This document shows positions 37,001 to 49,000 of a stretch of 64,000 nucleotides of DNA, in pieces (position 1 is the first letter of the stretch; every line of letters begins with the position of its first letter). The stretch lies in NCBI GenBank assembly GCA_035578905.1, contig JAQJVL010000749.1:62001-126000 (forward strand). The letters are read 5' to 3'. The position numbers and the translations under genes are program-made. Under the pieces are notes generated by a model. It was not told the DNA's origin, ran no database searches, and saw nothing but the letters and a program-made list of their open reading frames with translations. Source of the DNA: Stictocephala bisonia. Taxonomy: Eukaryota > Arthropoda > Insecta > Hemiptera > Membracidae.

Positions 37001-40000
37001 CTTAAATCGTACAGTGAATTGATCAGGTCGGTATATTATTGTTTGATTGTTAATTTTGATTGTAAATAATTGATTATTTCTTGAGTATAACTTGTTGGAA
37101 ATTGGCGGCTTTTTTGAAAAATACTAAATGCGTATTTTTATTAATGAGGAAAAAGTAGGTGAAGTTCCCCATTTAAAGTTTGTTGTTTCTCTGCAGGTTT
37201 AAAAGATCCCAACGGTGGCACACTTACCTTTTAAATGAGAGGTGAATTTTGGCCTCAGAGACAATGAAATGCAAAATTGGTGAAGAGATATTATCGTGTT
37301 GATTGCAATACGTAAATTTTGTATGAATGCCAAAAAGTACTGAAAATTAACAGATACTAACCTCTACCTGCCAACTGGGCATGAAATCGGCTGACTGCCT
37401 CACTCGCTCAAATGCTTTTTGGAGTTGAGGGCTAATTATGTTACTGTCTTGAATACTGAGAATTTGGCCAATTTTCAAAGCAGCTCCTACAAAAAGCTCA
37501 TTGTCAGACAACAAATATTTTTTTAAACTGGAAATTGTAATTTTGTTTCTGCACTAGAACCAAATGATCCTTCCTGATTAAACATGCCTCTTATAGAAAT
37601 ATATATGGAAAAAAATGCTATGACTCATGAATAGAAACTGTACAAGAATAATTAATCACAACATGAAAATATTCTAAGATCATCCTTAAATAAGTGTTAC
37701 GTTAACAACAAAATTCTTCTTTATCCAGGAGAAATTAGGGCCTCATAGCATTCTGTACATTTTACCTTTACAAAGAGATTTCTCTTCATTACCAAACAAA
37801 CAACTGATCACATCACAAACTTACCTCTGACTTTACAGAGTGTGTTTACAATACGCTCAGCATTGGCAGGAGATAAGAATGCACTGTCTAGAGTCGTACC
37901 GATGGAAGGGGTATCAGCAATACCTAGAGAGCGGCGAGTAACTTCGGCTATGGTGCCTACCCCAAGTCCGGCAGCTAAGCTTCCAAAGGAGAACATCCGA
38001 CTGAGGCGTGACGATGGTACTGGCCGCTGCTTCGCTGTCTCACTTAACTGCCTGACAACACAATACTAGTACACTTTCATGTTCATACATAGAGGAAATT
38101 AAAAATATTATCCTTAATATAAACAATCTAAAATCTTTAACACTTACAAAAGTGGAAATTATTATATAGATATCGCAACTGTGTCAGTCAAAAGGATTTT
38201 ATTTCGTAGTCTTAAACGGCCGGTGTCATTACTAATAACTAAAGCTTTTGGTAATGACCACGTTGAGGTATTAATCCTCAGTAGTATCTCTGAGACTGAG
38301 TCAGAGATACAGCTGAGGATGCCACATCACAGCATGAGCAAAACGTTTGGTGATGTAAATATTGTAAATAACACCTTGACACAGTCGTTTTTGAAAGCTT
38401 TAATTATTAGTAATTAAAAGGATGTTTTTTCTAAGCATTATCTGTTGGATGTAAAAGCGTCAAAATCTATGTTGGTTTAGAAGGAAGATTTGCAGCCTCT
38501 TCTAATAGTGTAAAAATTTCCTAAGGCTTTCTTCACACCAGTTCAGTCGAAACAACAATTTATCAGACTTTTCTTAATACTGAAGAGCTATAATGTAAAT
38601 CTATAACGTTTACTGAAAGTACTCAAATTTGGATAGACCAACGATTCAAATTGTACCTCTTTCATTTAATTTAAGTTTTGACTGATAAAAAATAAAGTTT
38701 AAAACATAAAAACTAAACAAAATCGTAAAATTAGATTATAAAATAGTATAAAAAAATGTTATTTAAAATTTTAAACTTGTAGCTTGCACTGTAGCCATTT
38801 TATTTTTAAGTAATAATCTTAATACTAGACAGTTCTTCATTGTTTGCTAAATCCAGAAAATACTTGTTTCTCTCTATTAAAATTGAATTTTCCTAAGGAA
38901 ATTTAGATTTCTAAATTAATTGATCATTGAACTTGTTTTATGTTATGTGACTATGATGTAAAAATTATTATTATACTTAATTTATTATATATTATTATTT
39001 CCTACTACAATAAGAAATTACAATCGTTTTACAAATCTCGTCTCGTCCATTGCTTAAGCTTGCTTAACAAGAGGATACAGAAAGTATATTACCAGGAGGG
39101 AGTAAGGAATCAGATGATGACCTTTAAAAAGAGTTTAATGCTACCGAAAACTCCAATACGGCTAATCTGCTGCTGCACTCTCTAGCTAGACAGTACCAGA
39201 AGATAAAAATGGGTAAAAACTGTTGAAAATATAAACTTTACCCACAGCAGTGAATCTCTAAGGTGGATAGCCTCATATTTGAGTGACAGGAAGCAAATTG
39301 TTAGTGTTAGGCACTCAGGACAGGATGGTTTGAGTCGTCATTATCGTTCTGTCATCTCAACTTCAGTTAACACTGGCGTACCGCAAGGCTCGAATTTAGG
39401 CCCGATCCTGTATGTGAATGATTTACCTGATTGTATATCGACTGGTAAAATTTGGCTATTTGCAGACGATGTCAGCCACCTGGTACAGGACAAGGACAGT
39501 GAGGCGCTAAGGCTACAAGCACAAGAAAGCATAAATGAAATGAACAATTGGTGTAAAGAAAATAAATTAATATTAAATAGAGGAAAAACAAAGGCATTGA
39601 AATTTCATAATAGAAAAACACCAGATTCTGACCCCCTGCTACGTTTGGAAGGATCAACTATTGCAATAGACACTTGTATAAAATACCTAGGCCTAACCAT
39701 CAGCAATGACTTGAGATGGGAGCAGCACATCCAACATATTTCATCACGACTAACAACTGTCTGTTACATGGTACGACGCCTTAAATCTGTTGTTGATATA
39801 AACATATTATTGAAAGTTTATTTTGGGTGCTTCCAAAGCATTGTAAATTATGGTATTGTCTTCTGGGGAAGCAGTCCCATGGCGCAACGCAATCTACTGT
39901 TGCAAAAAAGAGTAATTAGGCTAATGTTTAATGAACCATATCTTGCCCATTGCAAACCATTATTTGTTGAAGCCAAAATTCTTACTGTACCAGCGCTTTT

Positions 40001-43000
40001 CATACTAGAATCTGCTGTGATGGTCAAAAGGAAACCAGAAGTATTCAAGAGAAATCAAGCCTTTCATAGCTATTCAACACGACAGAGAAAAAACGTTCAT
40101 ATGCCCCAAGTAAGCTCTAGCCTGGCAAAAGGTGGCCCTAAATATTTATGTAGCAAGATCTTCAACTCAGCACCACCTGAGGTCAGAAGCATCGAAGATA
40201 TGGATAAATTCAAAGAGCACCTGTTGAAGAGGCCATATTATTCTGTGGAAGAATATTTTGGATAATAAGATGGATAGGCCAATAACATGACGACCATGGC
40301 GCAGTTACGCTTCCAGTGGAAGGATTACAAGAAGAAGAAGTGTTGAAAATATAAACTTTACCCACAGCAGTAGAAGAACGTGGTAACTTTTAAGAAAACT
40401 CTACTGGTATATCTCCAAATCAAAGAGAAGTGCTCTACCCAAAGGCTTCTAATATAGCTACACAGAATACTTAAAGTATCATGCCGATAAAATAATCGTA
40501 TTTCTATTTACCAACAATTTTTAATATAGTTTTTCAAGTTTCATTAACATTTAGTACAGCAACAAAATCCTTACACTGTTAGTTGACTTTTTTTAAACAA
40601 GTCATAGTTTTGAACATGGACACAAATATAATAACCTCTACCTTCAAAAATGAAGATTTTCCATTTATTTTCAAATTATTGCAAATTTTCATTTTTTTTT
40701 TCATTTGCAGTAAAAAACTTATTCAGAAATAAACAAGAAAACAAAAGTAAATGCAACAGCTGATTGACAAAATCTCATGATGTTGCCAAAGCCATATAAA
40801 TTACAAATTATTTCATTTACTATTATTATAATAATGCCATATCTATTATAATAATGCACTATAACAATTCATTTATAAATATTGGTCTTCCATGACAACT
40901 AATTTAACAAAGAATAGCCTCATAGTTAATAATATACACATTTTTACTGTATCCTAGTCGGACGTTGGATTTTTTCCACGTCCTCCTAGCCGGACATTGG
41001 ACCTCAAAAGGATAATTTTTCTCATACTAAACATTTACAGATTCAGAAATGAAACAGTGAATAAATTCTAATTATATAATGTATATTACAGCTAAATTAC
41101 TTACACTCGGCTTTTTCTTGGGTGCTTTCTTGGCCAAAGGGATTGGTATGGTCGAAGGGGGAGAGTGATGTGATGACTCCACTTGTGTTGGTTGTACAGG
41201 TATTGATTTTGTCAATGTTTCTTCACAATTTTTAACAATGAATTCCTTTTCTACTATGGAGTGTTGTTCAAGATTTGGCAAAATACTACTGTGCTCTAAT
41301 AATGGGGATATATTTAGTTTCTCTTCTGGTTCAGCGTTTTTATCATGTTGAATTTTCTGATCTGCTGCCAAGTTTGTGTGGTTAATTTTGTTTGGTGATG
41401 TGACAGAATCTGCTACCTGCTTAGTGGACTCAGATTTCTTTTTCTCCGATGAATGCTTTCCCAGCGAAGATATTGAAAGCACTACTCCAGACTGTGAATA
41501 ATATGTGTCTTTTTCTTTCTCTCCATTTCTAAACAGATTTTCAACATCTTCGAACATGGTTTCTTTATCAAATTCTAATTCAAGTTCAGATAGATCAACT
41601 CCGTTGCTGTACTGTTCTACTGGAGGCTCTGGAAAGTGAAAAATCATGTTAATAAATTACGATCAATAAGATTATAAGTTTAAGACTTAGTTTATATTAG
41701 CTCATGTTAATTTCAATTTAATTCCATTTCTATATTTTGTTAAGTGTACAATTCTTTTACAAAAACTTACGATTTGAGTATTTTACAACTCCTCTCAGGC
41801 CTTCCACTACCATTGATGAACGCTCCAAAGTTTCTGTGATTAACTTCTGCAACTGCAAAAGTGATTTTTTTCATTAAGTCAAGAGTTTTTGGTCAGAATT
41901 ATTTCCATACATAACATTTTGTACAGATGTATCTAAACACTGTGCATATTATATAAATAAAAGCTATTATAACTGAATAAAGGACTAAAACATTTTCATG
42001 AAACTTTACATAAATAAATCCTTACAGGCCTATTTGGATTCAGTTTGCTCAAACAAACTATTTCCATTACAGTATAGAATCATTAAGAAATGAAGAGTGA
42101 CATTAATAAAAGCAGTTTATAAACATGCAACTAAAGTATTAGACACTTAAAATAAATTCTAATGTGAAGTTTTTCCTGTAAAGATGAAGAAAATCATCAT
42201 TATGTAAATTCTAAAGGGAGGTCTAGAGCGTATTATGAGGCCTTTCGCCTAAAACAGACACTAACAAAAATTTATTTTAAAACTTTTGTTTACAAAATAT
42301 AATTTTTTTTAATATAGTAGATTAAAAAAATAATCAAATTAAAATGTGAATATTTTTACATATGAAGAACAATTTTGTACTAAAATTTACTTTGTGAGTA
42401 TCTTCAATCTTTTCTCAGAATACTCATTGTAAGTTATATTTATCTCTCAAACCGGCATGATGCGGTATTACGCACCGCAAGCAGCTGCGGCGAAAAACAC
42501 TTGTTAAAGTTACGAACTGCACATCATCGGCACGATTCTAATACCACTAGACACAACATGATTGCTGTCTACAGTGATAAGAAATTTATTGCTTGAAGAC
42601 CTACAGCTGATGGAATAAGAAGACATAAAGTCATACTTGGGAAAGTTAATGATTTTTTTTAACTGAATAAAGTTAAAGTTAATACTCTAAAAAAGTAACT
42701 AATTGAAGTTAAAAGTTAGAATAACTAGAATCTACAGTTTCCGGTGACAACCGCGTCAAGGTACTACTATCTACAATATTTACAAGATGACCAGACGTTT
42801 CGCCCATACTGTGATGTGGCATCCTCAGTGGTTTCTCTGAGACTGAAATCGGCAAGTGACCTTCCAGCTTTATAACAGGTGGTGGGGTGGGGACTGGTTA
42901 GCAGGTATGTTGTAGGGGGGCGGAGGCACGACTCACGACCGAAGGTCACGTCGTGCCTCCGCCCCCCTCCAACATACCTGCTAACCAGTCCCCACCCCAC

Positions 43001-46000
43001 CACCTGTTATAAAGCTGGAAGGTCACTTGCCGATTTCAGTCTCAGAGAAACCACTGAGGATGCCACATCACAGTATGGGCGAAACGTCTGGTCATCTTGT
43101 AAATATTGTAGATAGTACCTTGACGCGGTTGTCACCGGAAACTGTAGATTCTAGTTATGACACCGGCCGCTTAAGCCTAAGTTCTAAGAAAAAGTTAGAA
43201 TAGATTGAAACTAACTGATTAAAGTTAAATTATTAGAAAATTAAGTGAAATTGAAAGTTAAAAGTTAGTTTTGGTACAGTAAAATATACATAAACAAATA
43301 CTTAACCTTTTATTATTTATAATATCTTGGATAAATTGGCCTATTTATAATAAATTATTATACAATACTATTGACTAGACTATAGTAATTTTTGTTGTAT
43401 AACTGTTCGAAATCTTAAAAAATTTAATTTCTAAAATTGTTAACAAAAACTGACATAAGTCTTTGAAATTAAAGTTTTACATTTTTAAGCTATACTTTAA
43501 AAAATCAATAACTATCTTATAGGAAATTCACGGTAACAAAACATTTTTTTTTAATTGGCGCAGATAATAAGAAAAGCCAAATAATATCATGACATGCTGA
43601 CTGCAGGTGATTTTTATCAGGCTGGAGATGATAAGGAAGGGTCACTGAAAAAAAAGTATGGGCCGATTAGCGGTAAACAAAAACTGCACAAAATATTCTC
43701 ACTCTATAAGTGAGTGAAAACAGATCTATTCATACTATTTTCGATAAGAAATGACGTTTATTAGATGTTTAAGAATATGCCGTTCTGAGTGCATGTTTTA
43801 TTCTTACTGAAATAAATTGATTAAAAATTATGAAAACTATCTAAATCATTAAAATATACAAAACTAATTATCATTGATAATATTATTAATATTAAAGATA
43901 GTATTATCATTATGTTTTCTTTTCGACGGTGCCAATAGCAAAATATGAAAACAGAACGAAATATAGCAATTATTACTTGAAATATGTTCTGCAATCATGA
44001 AGATAGTTTATTATGTTGTGTGGTATCATATAACGGATTGATTTTACCTAGTAAGCCTAATTTAAATAAAGTAAACGTTTGAGGAAATGTTGGTTTGATT
44101 AACAATTTAAATGGTTTTTCCCGACTTCTTTTGAACAGGACAATTTAGATATGTAATTCTGTATGATCAATTAATCAAGAATTGACAGCATTAACGTCAA
44201 AATGAAACTGATTTTCCTAATTAATTATGCAGATAGATGGGTAAACAGGTAAAATTACAGTATCAGAGTTTATGAAAGATAAGCAAACTTACGGCCAACA
44301 CGTTGAATTAAAACAAGATAACTAAATGACTATCTCAACTTTATCCCTAAACATAAACTAGTCAAGTGAAGTGATCAGCCCAGGGACACAAGTCAATCCC
44401 ACAACAATGGTATACTCGTTAAGTCCGCCTTTTTTTATTTATAAGGCAGTAAAATGTGAGTAAAGGGGAGGGGTGCGTCTTCAAAACAGTGACCTTGCGT
44501 GTCGGTGACAATTGGGGGATGAGGAAAACAATCTGTCTTTGACCTGAGTTTTAGACTTTCTCCCCAGTCCACATTCCTCGTACCAAATGGCACCTTTTAT
44601 CACATTTGAAAAACTAACTGAGTTACTTTATCCGTTAGCCAAATTTTCAACTAGTTAAAGTTAGAAGTTAAACATTACCAAAACTAACGAATAAGTTAAA
44701 AAGTTAATAGAAAAAGTAACGATTAAATTTAATCGTTAATTATTTGTAATCGTTAATCCCAAGTATGCATAAAGTTACAACTGTACAAGCTGGCCAGCTG
44801 GTCACTTCATCATTACTGTTTACAGTATATGTATATTGTAAAAAAAATGCTATATAGTGTTTATATGTTGTAATAAGTGTGGTAGTGAGTGAATAATGAG
44901 GTATTTAAAACCAAATAACATTGTTTCTGTAGGCCTAGCACTATAGTGCTTATAATGGGTTACGTTAGGTTCTTATGTATTTATAAAGATTTATTACACT
45001 TATAATATGTAAGTAACTATTATAAAACAGCAAAAAAATTGATTTATTTTATATATAATTGATTTTTGCTAACTTTGAGTACATGTTAGAACTTTGTAAT
45101 GTATATATAACATTTATAGTGCACTTTAGAATATTAGTGTTTCCATGGTCACAAATTTTTATACATTGTATGATGTTTTGAGGTACTGTATTTTAACCCG
45201 CGATAGGGCGCGTTGTTAGATGGCATCTAACAAAAAAAGTAGTTACATTGTAAATATTTTTATTTTTTGTCAAATAAACCTGAAACTCCAGCTATGCCAC
45301 AATGACTATATAAGGCATGATTTAGGCCCATAACCTTGATGACTCATCACAACAGGAAGGGTGGGGGAGCATTTGAGTGGGGGTAGGTCTGCTGCTTTAG
45401 TTGCCATCTAGCCACGCGCCTGGATACATCCCGCTCTAGTATAGGTGCCATCTAGCCTCGCGCCCGTATATTTTATTTTATAGAATGAATATTAGATGCT
45501 GAGTGTATATTATTGTATTACTGATGTATTTCGGTACATTCCAGGACCTGCAGGTAGAAAACCAAGATGTGACTATTGCCCTACTAGGAAAAACCGCTTC
45601 ACACCATACCAGTGTCACAGATGCCAAAATCCTATTTGTAAAGAACATATGGGCATCACTAAACATGTTTGTAATGAATGTTTGACACAGCAATCAGATA
45701 TCGAATGATATAAAAATACTTTTGTTTTAAATAAGTAATCATTTCAAAATGTCACTTTTCATCAAGAACATTTTAAATAAATAACTTTTTTTTAATATGT
45801 ATGCATCATTATTTACAACCATATACATCTAATTGTACATACTTATAACTAATTTAAGCATATAACTAAAGTTAACCATTATTTAGGCACATAAAATTAA
45901 AAAATCCCATGTTAGATGGCAGCTATACACGCGACCGTTTATGTAACACTAAGGCAAGCGCCCTATCGTGGGTTAATTAATGCATATATAACTATGTATA

Positions 46001-49000
46001 TATTTTCTGGAACTAGATTAAATTTAGGATATCCTGAATATTTTGTTTTATTATTTCAAAATTATTTTTATGGCATACTCCCACCAATTTTTGTTTTTTT
46101 AATCAATTTTTCTAAATTTAAATTATTGACCAAAAGAAATGTTGTTTATTTGGATCCTTTTTTATGTATTATTTGATAACCTACTTCTTTGTGATTAGAA
46201 AGAAACCAAACATAAGAGATTTTACAGTGAAAAGATATTTTTTTAAAAGAGTCTGCAAATCTACCAAAATTGGCCTGCCGGATTGGGAAAAAATAGCTGA
46301 CGATTCGAGGGTTCAATATAAATTTATGGGATTGATTGTGAAGTCAAAACAAGCAAGAAATGCAATATAACACGTGTCCTATCTCACCCCTTTTATCAAT
46401 CTAAATAATTGTCAAAGCTGGACACCGTGTATCCTTATTATCTAAAAATTTAATTTATTGAATATTATATTATATGAAAACTGTATATAGAATAACAATC
46501 TATAAGGTTAAATTCTTGCCCATGTGAGAAAGAGAAAAAGGGAATTAAACCCCAGGGCTTGGTTATGATATAATTTACATTCATATTTTCTAATGCAAAC
46601 CCTGCTCAACACGCACGTTCACAGCTTTTTAACGTTAAGCAATCACTGGAACTTCGATAAAATGTTAAAAGTACTGAGCGATCAAAACACACGTCTTGTT
46701 CTACCCAGATGCCCCCAATAAAGTCCTACCCATACACGTACAGTAGTATTGACCCACCCATACACTGTATTATCTTCAGATCTGAAGATGATACACCATC
46801 TTCTGAAGATGATACAGTTTTACTGAGTAAATAGTTAGAAATTCATTGAGATTTGGGATGTGAATATTGACTTTTCCATTAATTGTAAGCTACTGAGCTA
46901 AGAAAGAACAAAATCGATAACATGCAGTCTAAAGAAAACCAACACTGTGTACAATAGAATATAAAATAAAATTCCTTAGTGTAACATTCTTAACCAAGAT
47001 TTCTTAAAACATCATAAAAGACATTTAGAGCTGAGGGAGAATTTGTTACAAGAATATTTAATTAGAAAATTCCAAGATCTTTCTAATTGCAATTTTTATA
47101 AGACTGTGATTTTAAAGTTATCTTATCAGCTAAAACAAGCCATGGCCGGACGAAATATTATCTGGCTCCAAGGATTTTCAATTTTAAACCCTGGGAAAAT
47201 TCTGATTTCTGCCTCAAAGGTTCCTAGATGTCCCGTGTGGGAATAATTTAACAATGTATTGTTTAGAAGATCATGTTTGTTTTGTTTAGTTACTTGTCCA
47301 TAATATGTGGTGGAATTATTTAATATTTTTTTGTTTTTTTTTAACATGTGTTTGTGTATAGTTACCAACTTATATATTTTGTCAGATTGTTTTTTCACTA
47401 TCACTGTTTTTCTTTTAACTCCTTATTAATTAATGTGTTTATATCCTATTTGTATTTATTTTCATAATTATTCATAAAATTCTCTTTTATAATCTAAAGC
47501 AAGCAGCAACCGGACAAAATGTTTTTTTTGTTTCAAGGATTTTTAATTTTTTTTAGGGTTTTCAACCATAAGAAATCAATTGGCACTGGTCTAAATGCTG
47601 GGAAAATTCTGATTTCTGCCCCAGAGGCCCATAAACGTTCATTGTAATAGAATTGTAACAGAAAAACAGTATGGAACCATTTCGCTTCTAGCAGAAAGAG
47701 GAGTATCAAACTATAGGTATAGACCGCGCGGCGAAGGTCCGGCCTCGAGCCCGCCGAGCAGTGATAGGGAGGAGACGGGTGGAGGGCCCAATATGCCTGC
47801 AGTCCTGGAAACATTCGCTACTGTCAGACTTTCCCACGCTTGCTTCTAAAATAAGTTAATTGTTAACTACGGATGTACATTCAGTACGTTTCCAGACTGC
47901 GTGCAATATATTGACTTGTGGTTTAGCGTGTTAAGAATGTTTACTCAAGTGTACGATAAACAATTATTTAGTTGGTTATATGTTTGTTTTTATCTAACTA
48001 CTGTAGTGTAATAAGTCAGTTTGTGTTTTTTTTTTTTTTTTTTTGTTTTTTTTTTATCCCTCAAGTGTGTTAAGCTGCAAAGCCATACTGGTTTAATTCT
48101 CATAAAAACAACGTTATTTTGAATCCATATTTTTATCATTATTTATTTACCAAACGTTGTGTATGAGGTGTCATTTAAAATGCTATCATATTGCGCATAG
48201 GTTTGCTTTTGATATTATGAATACATACGCCTAGTTTTGAAAAATAGGTGAAAATAAAAACTTCAAACTAAATAATTTTTATATTTATTCTATTAAACTA
48301 ATTATGAATCCACAAAGCAGTTCAACGAGTAATTTCACTCTTGATCAAATGCAATTTGTTTGGAAAAGACCGTTTGAAAATAACTGTTAAATTTTGACAC
48401 GCGTGATCATTTGTCCGGTTCGAAAAAAACATTGTTGTAATGAGATTTAAACGAACATGGCCGACAGCCTCTGCAGACTCTTAAGGTTGTAAAATTAGTG
48501 AACGTAAGTCCTAAATAGTTTATTCCTAAGTGGTTCCTACCTCAACTATGGCTCGCTTTATTCTAAAGTAGCCCAAGGAAAACCTACTAGAAGTCAGGCT
48601 AGGGAAATTATTTGGAGAGTAAGTGAGTTCATGGCGAATGAGGCCAAATTAAGAGATGAACAACGAATTCCCGTAAAAAAATCGTTAGAACGAACTGCAG
48701 TTGCATGTAGCATTTCAAAAACTCTTATAAAGGAAATTCGGCGTAAAAAGTGTTTATTGGACACTTCAGCGGAAGGAGTGTTCGTTCACAACTCCCAAAA
48801 AATACAAGATAAAAACAACAGCTACAGAATTAGACGATTTTGACAAATGTGTCGTTAGAAAAACCGTCCATGAGTTTTATAAAACTGACGAGTCACTCCC
48901 AACTCGTCATTTTATTTTAAACCAATTTAAATAAAAATTATATGTATTTTAACGATACGGGAAATCACAGAAATATTTTCCTTAGTGACAGTAAGAAGTA

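Noticed and set aside
37842..38069. Plus-strand 75-codon ORF
   Set aside because: It is the antisense shadow of Coq8 exon 4.
42767..43115. Two 78-codon ORFs with nearly identical proteins on opposite strands (42767-43003 and 42879-43115)
   Set aside because: They are the same sequence read in the two arms of the palindrome; there is no independent evidence of coding.
46779..46820. Tandem CTGAAGATGATACA as another copy of the hairpin motif
   Set aside because: There is no GAAA box and no paired stem; it is a simple two-unit duplication.
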